Source: Nitrosomonadales bacterium
GTDB lineage: Bacteria > Pseudomonadota > Gammaproteobacteria > Burkholderiales > Gallionellaceae
Length of the DNA stretch: 64,000 nucleotides
Direction: 5' to 3'
Assembly: GCA_016208015.1 (NCBI GenBank)
Contig: JACQYW010000003.1
Coordinates: forward strand, 40,217 to 104,216
The notes under the pieces were generated by a model, which was not told the origin of the DNA, did not search any database, and saw only the letters and a list, made by a program, of their open reading frames with translations. This document shows, piece by piece, positions 8,108-14,846 of the stretch. Numbering within the stretch: position 1 is the stretch's first letter; each line of letters starts with the position of its first letter. Position numbers and translations under genes: made by a program.

Positions 8108-9465
8108 AGCTCGTCCCCGCCCAGCTGGTATCTCTTGTACACAGAGCCAAGCGCGTCATCGGCGCTGCGCGCCACCAGGAACCCGTTTGACCAATCCGCC
8201 GCCGGCCATTGCAGGGCGCTAGCAGGCAGGCGGCGCTGGTTCAGATAGGCAGTCACATTCAATCCGGCCGAGCTGACATCCATGCTGTAGAGCGGTGCAC
8301 CCTGCGTCAGCGTCAGGATATCGGCGGCGGTCTCGTCGTAGTTCTGTCCGCGGAAGTGGCTCTGGTAGTAAGGGAACAACAGCAGCGCCACCGCGAACTT
8401 GAGTACCAGCATGGCAACGATCCAGTTGCGCGCGAGCACGAGCGCGGCATCGCCCGATCGCCAGACGATGCGCGCGGCGACCAGGGCGAACAGCGGGTAC
8501 AGCGGCATCAGGTAACGCATGCCGCCGCGCGGCGAGATCCAGTAGGGCAGGAAATTCAGCAGCGCGATGGCGCAGGCGGTGAGGAACAACACGCGCTCCG
8601 CCGGGCTTTCTTCCTTCCGGTTGCGCTTGCGCAGCCACAGATAGATCGCCAGCAGGGTCAGCGGCGACAGCCACAGCAGCACTTCGAGCGGGAATGAAGC
8701 CAGCCGGGTCAGATATTCCACCAAGCTGGGATTATCGAGCTTGTGCGTCAGCTCTCCGAACATGCGTTGCTGTTGCGCCGCGCCTCCCGGGATGGACGCG
8801 TACCAGATGAACAACCCGCAGAACGTCACTGCCAGCACGGGCAGAGTGCGCCAGCCCAGCAGGAAACGGCGCTGGCCGGGCTCGAACAGCAATACGAACA
8901 GCGCGCCGCCGTAGAAGATGTAGGCGGTGATCGCTTTGCTCAGGAAGGCGCAGGTGATCAGCACACCGGACAAAACGATCAGCGCAAGGCGTTTCTCGCG
9001 CGCGCCTACCCACAGCGTCGCGATGGCGGCGAAGATGAACAAAGCGAACAACGGATCGACGTAGCTCAGCCAGCCGTGATACAGCAGCAGGTCGGCCATG
9101 CAGAGATAACCGACGGCGGTGAACGCGGCGAAGGTCTTGTCGCGGAACAGCCGCTGCACCAGCCAGGCCAGAATCAGTGCGGTCGCCAGCGTGAACGAGA
9201 TGGTGAGGATACGCGCGACGATGAGTACATGCTCCCAGCCGGCCAGCGCCGCGAACGGCATGATCAGCCAGTTGAACAGCGGGTTGTGCATCTGGTCGTT
9301 CCCGTACAGATACTGCTTCAGCCAGGTGCCCTGTTCCCACATCTCTTGCGACACGATGGGAAAGATCGCTTCTTCACCGACATAGTAGAAGCCGATGGTG
9401 GGGATGAAGCTCGCTGCCGCGATGAGGAACAGGGCCCACCAGGGCTTGGTCTGCGGAGTGAACAT
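8068..9465 (-). CDS. ArnT-like (GT39 family) membrane glycosyltransferase
   Basis: A protein of about 465 residues with roughly eleven hydrophobic segments. The first periplasmic loop has the GEEAIFPIVSQEM pattern with an acidic residue, and a second loop has GNDQMHNPLFNW, both typical of PMT/ArnT enzymes that use polyprenyl-phosphate sugars. It would transfer a sugar to lipid A or O-antigen on the periplasmic face. The start was placed at ATG 9465, 4 bases after the wecE stop; upstream codons to 9498 lie inside wecE. It is in an operon with wecE and is a candidate periplasmic partner of GtrA/GtrB. Confidence 0.8.
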   Translation of the reverse strand: MFTPQTKPWWALFLIAAASFIPTIGFYYVGEEAIFPIVSQEMWEQGTWLKQYLYGNDQMHNPLFNWLIMPFAALAGWEHVLIVARILTISFTLATALILAWLVQRLFRDKTFAAFTAVGYLCMADLLLYHGWLSYVDPLFALFIFAAIATLWVGAREKRLALIVLSGVLITCAFLSKAITAYIFYGGALFVLLFEPGQRRFLLGWRTLPVLAVTFCGLFIWYASIPGGAAQQQRMFGELTHKLDNPSLVEYLTRLASFPLEVLLWLSPLTLLAIYLWLRKRNRKEESPAERVLFLTACAIALLNFLPYWISPRGGMRYLMPLYPLFALVAARIVWRSGDAALVLARNWIVAMLVLKFAVALLLFPYYQSHFRGQNYDETAADILTLTQGAPLYSMDVSSAGLNVTAYLNQRRLPASALQWPAADWSNGFLVARSADDALGSVYKRYQLGGDELYLLCRGAACTRQ

Positions 9466-9469
9466 AAGG

Positions 9470-10597
9470 CTAGGCGAAGAAATCCCGGATCGCGGCACTG
9501 ATGCGCATCACATCGGCATCGTCCATCTCGTAATGCAGCGGCAGGCGCAGCAGGCGCTCGTTCAGATCGTCGGTCACCTGCATGCTGCCGCTGACGCGGC
9601 CGTACTTGCGTCCGGCGGGCGACGAGTGCAACGGCACGTAATGGAATACCGGATTGATGCCCTGCGCCTTGAGGTGGGCGATCAGCGCGGTGCGCGTGGC
9701 GAGGCTGTCGAGCAGCATGTAGTACATGTGGCCGTTGCTGTCGGCGTCGAAACGCGGCAGGCGCAGCTTGCCGGCCTGCTCCAGCGGCGCCAGTTGTTCG
9801 GCATAGGCGGAGCAGATGCGGCAGCGCTGGGCGGTGATCTCGCCGGCGCGTTCCAGCTGTGCGTAGAGGAAGGAACTGACCAGTTCGCTCGGCAGGTAGG
9901 AAGAACCGATGTCCACCCAGGTATATTTGTCCACCTCGCCGCGGAAGAACTGGCTGCGGTTGGTGCCTTTTTCGCGGATGACTTCGGCGCGCTCGAAAAA
10001 GCGCTCATCGTTGATGAGCAGCGCGCCGCCTTCGCCGCTGATGATGTTCTTGGTCTCGTGGAAGCTCAGGCAGCCGAAATGGCCGATGGTGCCGAGCGCC
10101 TTGCCCTTGTAAGTGGAGAGCAACGCCTGCGCGGCGTCCTCCACCACCAGCAGTTTGTGGCGCTGTGCGATGTCCATGATGGCGTCCATCTCGCACGGCA
10201 CGCCGGCGTAATGCACCGGCACGATGGCGCGCGTCTTTGGCGTGATGGCGGCCTCGATCAGCTTCTCGTCGATGTTCAGCGTGTCCGGACGGATATCCAC
10301 GAACACCGGCACGGCGCCGCGCAGGGCAAAGGCGTTGGCGGTGGAGACGAATGTGTAGGACGGCAGGATGACTTCATCGCCGGGTTGCAGATCGCACAGG
10401 ATGGCGGACATCTCCAGCGCGGCGGTGCAGGAATGGGTGAGCAGCGCCTTGCGGCAATGCATTTTTTCCTCGAACCAGCGGTTGCACAATTTGGTGTAAT
10501 GCCCATCGCCCGAGAGATGACCGCGGGAAACGGCATCGGCGATCAGCGAGAGTTCACGGCCGATGATGAACGGTTTGTTGAACGGGATCGGTTTCAT
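9470..10597 (-). CDS. wecE: dTDP-4-amino-4,6-dideoxygalactose transaminase
   Basis: A 375-residue PLP enzyme of the DegT/DnrJ/EryC1/StrS class with long stretches matching WecE/Rff[42 protein letters not shown], and SFHETKN, whose Lys forms the PLP Schiff base; [20 protein letters not shown] is also characteristic. It aminates dTDP-4-keto-6-deoxyglucose to dTDP-Fuc4N. ATG 10597 was chosen rather than the TTG immediately upstream. It lies first in a two-gene operon with the GT39-like enzyme and is divergent from apaH (76-base gap). RmlA/RmlB, WecD partners and a WecF transferase are not all in the window. Confidence 0.92.
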   Translation of the reverse strand: MKPIPFNKPFIIGRELSLIADAVSRGHLSGDGHYTKLCNRWFEEKMHCRKALLTHSCTAALEMSAILCDLQPGDEVILPSYTFVSTANAFALRGAVPVFVDIRPDTLNIDEKLIEAAITPKTRAIVPVHYAGVPCEMDAIMDIAQRHKLLVVEDAAQALLSTYKGKALGTIGHFGCLSFHETKNIISGEGGALLINDERFFERAEVIREKGTNRSQFFRGEVDKYTWVDIGSSYLPSELVSSFLYAQLERAGEITAQRCRICSAYAEQLAPLEQAGKLRLPRFDADSNGHMYYMLLDSLATRTALIAHLKAQGINPVFHYVPLHSSPAGRKYGRVSGSMQVTDDLNERLLRLPLHYEMDDADVMRISAAIRDFFA

Positions 10598-10673
10598 CAA
10601 GATTCAAAAGAATTCTGGTAGTGTTGAGCCTGCGTGCGGGACGTATTGTACAGGCATCAAACGGGGACAGGGC

Positions 10674-11495
10674 ATGGCGACTTACGCGATAGGCGACATT
10701 CAGGGCTGCTACAACGAACTCCGGCAACTGTTGGAGCAGATACGCTTCGATCCGGCGCAGGACAAGCTCTGGTTCGTCGGCGACCTGGTCAATCGCGGCC
10801 CCGGTTCGCTGGAGGTGTTGCGGCTGGTGAGGTCGCTGGGCGACAGCGCCATCACTGTGCTCGGCAACCACGACCTGCATCTGGTCGCGGTGGATGCGGG
10901 CATCGGCCAACTGCACCGCAGCGACACCCTCGATAGCATTCTCGCCGCCCCCGACCGCAAGGAGCTGCTGCATTGGCTGCGCCGGCAGAAGCTGGCCCAT
11001 TTCGAGAACGGCCACCTGCTGGTGCACGCCGGAGTGTTGCCGGGCTGGACCGCAGAGCAGGCCGTTGAACTGGCCCATGAGGTGGAGGACACCCTGCGCG
11101 GCGATGCCTATATGGATTTCATCGCGCACATGTACGGCAACAACCCGCAAGGATGGGACGAAGAATTGAGTGGCTACAAACGCCAGCGCGTCATCGTCAA
11201 CGCGTTCACGCGCCTGCGCATCTGCACGCCGCAGGGCGAGATGGAATTCAAGTTCAAGGGTGAAGTGGAGAACATCCCGGAAGGCTATCTGCCGTGGTTC
11301 GGGGTGCCCAAACGCAAGAGCCGCGACACCACCGTCATTTTCGGACACTGGTCGGCGCTGGGCCTGGTGCACAAGAAGCGCCTCATTGCGCTGGATACCG
11401 GATGCCTATGGGGCGGCCCGATGACCGCCATCCGGCTGGAAGACCGGCAGCTCTTTCAGGTGAGCTGTAGCAATCCGGTGGCGAAACACTGGTGA
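10674..11495 (+). CDS. apaH: Symmetrical bis(5'-nucleosyl)-tetraphosphatase ApaH
   Basis: A 273-residue calcineurin-type phosphoesterase with the expected metal motifs: GDIQG (residues 7-11), GDLVNRGP (36-43) and GNHDLHL (about 64-70). ApaH splits Ap4A into two ADP, lowering alarmone levels, and also removes Np4 caps from RNA. The length matches the family. The start was chosen at ATG 10674, where the conserved N-terminus begins; upstream codons are not family-like. It runs convergent to the infA paralogue, with a 26-base gap between the two stops. Confidence 0.96.
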   Translation: MATYAIGDIQGCYNELRQLLEQIRFDPAQDKLWFVGDLVNRGPGSLEVLRLVRSLGDSAITVLGNHDLHLVAVDAGIGQLHRSDTLDSILAAPDRKELLHWLRRQKLAHFENGHLLVHAGVLPGWTAEQAVELAHEVEDTLRGDAYMDFIAHMYGNNPQGWDEELSGYKRQRVIVNAFTRLRICTPQGEMEFKFKGEVENIPEGYLPWFGVPKRKSRDTTVIFGHWSALGLVHKKRLIALDTGCLWGGPMTAIRLEDRQLFQVSCSNPVAKHW

Positions 11496-11521
11496 TTCTG
11501 GTTTTTTGAAACCGGGGTCGC

Positions 11522-11782
11522 TCAGTAGCGGCGTTTTTGCTGCGGAACGTAAGGACCGCGCGTCTCGATGTGACGGAACGTGATGCGTCCCTTGCTCAGA
11601 TCGTAAGGCGATAGTTCCAGCGACACTTTGTCGCCCGCGATGATGCGGATGTGGTTCTTCTTCATCTTGCCCGCGCTGTACGCGATGAGCTTGTGGCCGT
11701 TTTCCAGCGTCACGCGGTAGCGCGAGTCCGGTAAAACTTCATCCACAACGCCGTCCATCTCAAGCAATTCTTCTTTGGCCAT
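11522..11782 (-). CDS. infA: Translation initiation factor IF-1 (paralogue with C-terminal extension)
   Basis: An 86-residue S1/OB-fold protein ([46 protein letters not shown]). IF-1 binds the 30S A site with IF-2 and IF-3. It is longer than the usual 72-residue IF-1 by a basic tail ([15 protein letters not shown]). Betaproteobacteria often carry such a second copy away from the ribosomal-protein operon, commonly beside a csp gene, as here. A terminator lies between it and the upstream cold-shock gene, so it may be read from its own promoter or by read-through. Confidence 0.95.
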   Translation of the reverse strand: MAKEELLEMDGVVDEVLPDSRYRVTLENGHKLIAYSAGKMKKNHIRIIAGDKVSLELSPYDLSKGRITFRHIETRGPYVPQQKRRY

Positions 11783-11801
11783 GACTATGTATTCCAGTAA
11801 T

Positions 11802-11829
11802 AAGTAAAAAAGCCCGGCAAAAGCCGGGC
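11802..11829 (-). terminator. Rho-independent terminator after the cold-shock gene
   Basis: GCCCGGC (11812-11818) pairs with GCCGGGC (11823-11829) around an AAAA loop. Read on the minus strand the stem is followed by a T-rich run, TTTTTTAC. It would end the csp transcript before the infA paralogue. Confidence 0.85.
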
Positions 11830-11879
11830 CTTTCCGGCAGGACTGATGGCACGAATCGCTGCCATGCCTGCCTGTCCGA

Positions 11880-12086
11880 TCACTCCGCTGCGCGGATGTT
11901 CGATGCTTGCTGACCTTTGGGGCCGGCAGTGACGTCGAAGCTGACTTGCTGACCTTCGGTCAGGGTCTTGAAACCCGAGCTCTGGATCGCGGAAAAGTGA
12001 GCGAAGAGGTCATCGCCGCCGTTGGACGGGGTGATGAAGCCGAAGCCCTTGGAATCGTTGAACCACTTAACTGTACCTGTTGCCAT
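11880..12086 (-). CDS. cspA: Cold-shock protein (CspA family)
   Basis: A 68-residue single cold-shock domain with RNP1 (KGFGFI, residues 13-18) and RNP2 (LFAHF, about 27-31). It binds single-stranded RNA or DNA and melts secondary structure. The start is ATG 12086, preceded by GGAGATT; a longer frame to 12128 lacks family similarity. A leader of about 220 bases, typical of cold-shock mRNAs, precedes it if the promoter at about 12317-12346 is right. That promoter overlaps one for a divergent small-RNA candidate. Whether this copy is cold-induced cannot be told from sequence. Confidence 0.94.
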   Translation of the reverse strand: MATGTVKWFNDSKGFGFITPSNGGDDLFAHFSAIQSSGFKTLTEGQQVSFDVTAGPKGQQASNIRAAE

Positions 12087-12311
12087 GATGAATCTCCTTA
12101 TAAACAAACAAGTGGGACGAAGCCCCACACTAGGGCGATGGTCAAGACGGCAAGAAGATGAAGGAAGGATTACCGCAGAATACGGAGACTAACCAGACAA
12201 CTACAACAGAACTTGAGAATCGCGGGCGGCACTATGTACCGGATCGGTCGGAATAGCAAATAAAATTACAGGTAACGGTCCGGGCGCAGCAAACATGCAG
12301 ATTCGTCCGGC
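12087..12311 (-). promoter_or_regulatory. Long 5' leader of the cold-shock gene
   Basis: There is no coding potential here on either strand. Upstream on the minus strand a TATATT box (12317-12322) and TTGATT box (12341-12346, spacer 18) could start a transcript near 12310, giving a leader of about 220 bases. A small hairpin GTGGG/CCCAC sits about 30 bases before the start codon. The leader length resembles known cspA mRNAs, which use leader structure for cold control. The transcription start is inferred. Confidence 0.5.
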
Positions 12312-12346
12312 TTGACAATATAAGCGATTAATAATATTCTAATCAA
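12312..12346. promoter_or_regulatory. Overlapping back-to-back promoters (sRNA candidate and csp)
   Basis: On the plus strand TTGACA (12312-12317) is followed after 17 bases by TATTCT (12335-12340), pointing to a start near 12347. On the minus strand TTGATT (12346-12341) is followed after 18 bases by TATATT (12322-12317), pointing to the csp leader. The two promoters occupy the same 35 bases, so RNA polymerase could hold only one at a time. Hexamers were read by eye; both are close to the sigma-70 consensus. Confidence 0.65.
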
Positions 12347-12455
12347 CAGTGGCGTGAGCCACTGCATGTTTCTCCTCCCTGAGCATGCGGTCTTAACTCC
12401 CCCTTGTGTTAAGACATTTGCCCCTGAGCCGTGTGGTTCAGGGGCTTTTTCTTTT
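12347..12455 (+). ncRNA. Candidate trans-acting sRNA with anti-Shine-Dalgarno loops
   Basis: The stretch from a strong promoter to a strong terminator folds into four consecutive hairpins. Hairpin 1 is CAGTGGC/GCCACTG (12347-12364, loop GTGA). Hairpin 2 is GCATG/CATGC (12364-12388) plus CTC/GAG, with a C/T-rich loop containing CTCCTCCC. Hairpin 3 is GTCTTAAC/GTTAAGAC (12390-12415) with loop TCCCCCTTGT. Hairpin 4 is the terminator. Both loops complement GGAGG-like ribosome-binding sites, as in several known proteobacterial C-rich-loop sRNAs. A short open frame here (MFLLPEH...) is better explained by the structure. I cannot assign it to a named RNA family without a search. Confidence 0.75.
12421..12455 (+). 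terminator. Rho-independent terminator of the sRNA candidate
   Basis: CCCCTGAGCC (12421-12430) pairs over ten positions (one G-T) with GGTTCAGGGG (12435-12444) around GTGT, followed by CTTTTTCTTTT. No protein-coding gene lies upstream on this strand, which supports an independent short transcript. Confidence 0.9.
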
Positions 12456-12478
12456 GGGCAAGCAGCAGGGTCGCAAAG

Positions 12479-13366
12479 TCAGCATGCGCTAGCGAGCAAC
12501 CTTGACATCACTTGTTCCGCCTGCCCCGTATATCCGCCGCCGAACAGATTGGCATGGTTGAGGATGTGATAGAGGTTGTACAGGTCGCGGCGGGCAGCAT
12601 AGCCCCTGTCCGGCGGCCATGCCTTGCGATAGGCGGCGTAGAAGATCTCCGGATAGCCGCCGAAAAGCTCGGTCATGGCAAGATCGCATTCGCGGTCGCC
12701 GTAATAGACGGCGGGATCGAAGATCGTCGGGGTGCCGTCGGCGAGGAAGGCATGATTGCCGCCCCACAGGTCGCCGTGCAGCAGCGAGGGTTGCGGCGTG
12801 TACCCGGAGAAAAAGGCGGGCAGGGCGTCCAGCAATTCAGCCCCCATCTTCTGCAGTTCGCCGCCGTGGCCGTTCTCGGCCGCGAGGCGCAACTGAAAGC
12901 CCAAACGTTGCTCGCGCCAGAACGTGACCCAGTCGTCGGTCCATTTGTTCGGCTGTGCCGTGGTGCCAATGAAATTGTCCTGATCGAAGCCGAAGCGTTT
13001 GTTCGTAGAGCGATGCAGGGCGGCAAGCTGTTCACCAAGCAGCCGCGCATCGCCGCGCGAACTCAACTCCAAATATTCCAGCACCAGATAGCTCCGTCCT
13101 TCCATGATGCCGTGGGCGACGGGGCGCGGCACGCGCAGGGTGTTCGTCGCGGCGATGGCGGTCAGCCCGGTTGCTTCGGCGACGAACATGGCGTGATGGC
13201 GGGCATCGTTGAGCTTGAGGAAGTAGCGCGTGCCGTCGGCATCCTCGATGCGCGACGATTCATTGATGCTGCCGCCGCCGACCGGTGCCGTGTGGTGCAG
13301 TTTGAACTGGCGCTGTGTGGCAGCGCTGATGACGGCGGAGAGATGGGTGGTGAGTTTCGCCTTCAC
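12479..13366 (-). CDS. Fructosamine kinase family protein
   Basis: A 295-residue protein of the Fn3K/YniA family (aminoglycoside phosphotransferase fold): PVGGGSINES forms the nucleotide loop, YFLKLN holds the ATP-binding Lys, LLHGDLWGGN is the catalytic loop and IFDPAVYYGDRECDLAMTELFGG the metal-binding Asp region. Family members phosphorylate ketosamines so that glycated proteins are repaired; bacterial members may act on other sugar amines. The start is GTG 13366, overlapping the stop of the VOC gene (GTGA), so the two are coupled. Confidence 0.9.
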   Translation of the reverse strand: MKAKLTTHLSAVISAATQRQFKLHHTAPVGGGSINESSRIEDADGTRYFLKLNDARHHAMFVAEATGLTAIAATNTLRVPRPVAHGIMEGRSYLVLEYLELSSRGDARLLGEQLAALHRSTNKRFGFDQDNFIGTTAQPNKWTDDWVTFWREQRLGFQLRLAAENGHGGELQKMGAELLDALPAFFSGYTPQPSLLHGDLWGGNHAFLADGTPTIFDPAVYYGDRECDLAMTELFGGYPEIFYAAYRKAWPPDRGYAARRDLYNLYHILNHANLFGGGYTGQAEQVMSRLLASAC

Positions 13367-13800
13367 GCCTTGAATCGCAGATCGCCATGCTCGCTGAAAT
13401 CGAACATCGGCCCCCAGGCCACTTCCCAGTAATGCCCGTCCGGGTCGGTGAAGTAGCCGCTGTAGCCGCCCCAGAACGTGTCCTGCGGCGCTTTGGCGAT
13501 GTGTGCGCCCGCATCGGCCGCGCGCGCGAAGATGCTCATGATCTCGTCCTTGCTGCGCGCGTTATACGCCAGAGTGAAACCCCGGAACGTTCCCGCGGCG
13601 GGCAGCGTCACTTCTTCGCCGATATCCTCGGCGAGCTTGTCCAGCGGGTAGAGCGAGAGCCACACAGCGGGCAGCGGGATGAAAGTGACCCCTTCGTTCT
13701 CGGTGACGGGCGGAGTGGAGAATATCTCGCGGTAGAAGGCGGTGGAACGGGCGAGGTCGGACACGCCGAGGGTGATGACGGTCATGCGCGGGATCTTCAT
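13363..13800 (-). CDS. VOC-family (glyoxalase/bleomycin-resistance-like) protein
   Basis: A 145-residue protein with two beta-alpha-beta-beta-beta units: MTVITLGVSDLARSTAFYRE opens the first and GGYSGYFTDPDGHYWEVAW closes the second, the Glu of WEV being a usual metal ligand. VOC proteins include lyases, isomerases and drug-binding proteins; no specific substrate can be read. ATG 13800 was chosen because GGAGG lies just upstream. It is coupled to the fructosamine-kinase-like gene, hinting at a shared role in reactive-sugar or carbonyl detoxification, which is inference. Confidence 0.85.
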   Translation of the reverse strand: MKIPRMTVITLGVSDLARSTAFYREIFSTPPVTENEGVTFIPLPAVWLSLYPLDKLAEDIGEEVTLPAAGTFRGFTLAYNARSKDEIMSIFARAADAGAHIAKAPQDTFWGGYSGYFTDPDGHYWEVAWGPMFDFSEHGDLRFKA

Positions 13801-13815
13801 GCTGCCTCCTTTTTT

Positions 13816-13840
13816 TGTCATGCCCGGAGAGGGCATGACA
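13816..13840. repeat. REP-like palindrome between the PfkB kinase and VOC genes
   Basis: TGTCATGCCC (13816-13825) pairs with GGGCATGACA (13831-13840) around GGAGA. The T-run lies on the wrong side for a terminator of the minus-strand kinase gene, so I class it as a REP variant; it may still protect mRNA ends. Confidence 0.6.
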
Positions 13841-13850
13841 GGGTCCGAGG

Positions 13851-14789
13851 TTACAGAACGATGCTGGAGCCGAAATGTTTCTGGTACAGGTCCATCAGTT
13901 CGGCGCGAGTGTACTTGTGGTTCTGGCCGCCGCGGCTGGCGATCTTGAGCGAGCCCATCAGCGAGGCCAGACGGCCCGTGGCCTCCCAGCCCCAGCCTTT
14001 CTGGATGCCGTGCAGCAGACCGGCACGGTAGGCGTCGCCGCAGCCGGTGGGATCGACGATGGCATGCGGCTTGGGCGTGGGGATGGCAATCTGTTTGCCC
14101 CCGGTGTAGATCATCGAGCCGTCGCCGCCGAGCGTGATGATCAATGCCTTCACGCGCCCGGCGATCTCGGCCAGTGTCTTGCCGGTCTTGTCCTGCAGCA
14201 TCTTGGCTTCGTAGTCGTTCACGGTCACATAGGTCGCCTGTTCGATGAAATCCAGCAGTTCATCGCCGGTGAACATCGGCATGCCCTGGCCCGGGTCGAA
14301 CACGAAGGGGATGTTGGCTTCGGCGAAATCGCGCGCGTGTTGCATCATGCCGTCGCGTCCGTCCGGCGAGACGATGCCGAGCGTGACTTCCCTGGCATCG
14401 CTCACATGGTTCTGGTGCGAGTATCCCATCGCGCCGGGGTGGAAGGCGGTGATCTGGTTGTCATCGAGGTCGGTGGTGATGAAGGCCTGTCCGGTGAAAC
14501 TGTCCGGCACATGACGGATATGCGTCTGCGGCAGGCCGACCTTTTCCAGGCGCGAGGCATAGGGTGCGAAGTCGTCGCCCACCGTCGCCATGATCAGCGG
14601 ATGGCCGCCCAGCAGTTGCAGGTTGTAGGCGATGTTGCCCGCGCAGCCGCCGTATTCGCGGCGCATCTCCGGCACCAGAAAGGCGACGTTGAGGATGTGG
14701 ATCTGTTCGGGAAGGATGTGCTTCTTGAACTGGTCCTTGAACACCATGATGGTGTCGTAAGCCATCGAACCGCAGATGAGAGTCTTCAT
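13851..14789 (-). CDS. PfkB-family carbohydrate kinase (adenosine kinase-like)
   Basis: A 312-residue ribokinase-fold protein. GGCAGNIAYNLQLLGG near residue 48 is the substrate signature, and DPTGCGDAYRAG near residue 246 is PfkB signature 2 with the catalytic Asp and anion-hole Gly residues. The opening MKTLICGSMAYDTIMVF is shared by proteobacterial proteins annotated as adenosine kinase. It probably phosphorylates adenosine or a related sugar or nucleoside. Upstream it is separated from the ATPase gene by 57 bases; downstream is a palindrome and then the VOC gene. Confidence 0.85.
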   Translation of the reverse strand: MKTLICGSMAYDTIMVFKDQFKKHILPEQIHILNVAFLVPEMRREYGGCAGNIAYNLQLLGGHPLIMATVGDDFAPYASRLEKVGLPQTHIRHVPDSFTGQAFITTDLDDNQITAFHPGAMGYSHQNHVSDAREVTLGIVSPDGRDGMMQHARDFAEANIPFVFDPGQGMPMFTGDELLDFIEQATYVTVNDYEAKMLQDKTGKTLAEIAGRVKALIITLGGDGSMIYTGGKQIAIPTPKPHAIVDPTGCGDAYRAGLLHGIQKGWGWEATGRLASLMGSLKIASRGGQNHKYTRAELMDLYQKHFGSSIVL

Positions 14790-14846
14790 GTCGTTGCCGC
14801 GTTAATGTTGGAAAGGCCCGAATTATAGCTGTAATGGGACGGTTGT

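Noticed and set aside
12354..12569. Small open frame across the sRNA candidate
   Set aside because: Hairpin stems and a terminator lie inside it, it runs on into the fructosamine-kinase gene, and no ribosome-binding site precedes it.
13816..13840. Hairpin as terminator of the PfkB kinase gene
   Set aside because: The T-run is on the 5' side for the minus-strand transcript, so it lacks the terminator layout; classed as a REP variant.
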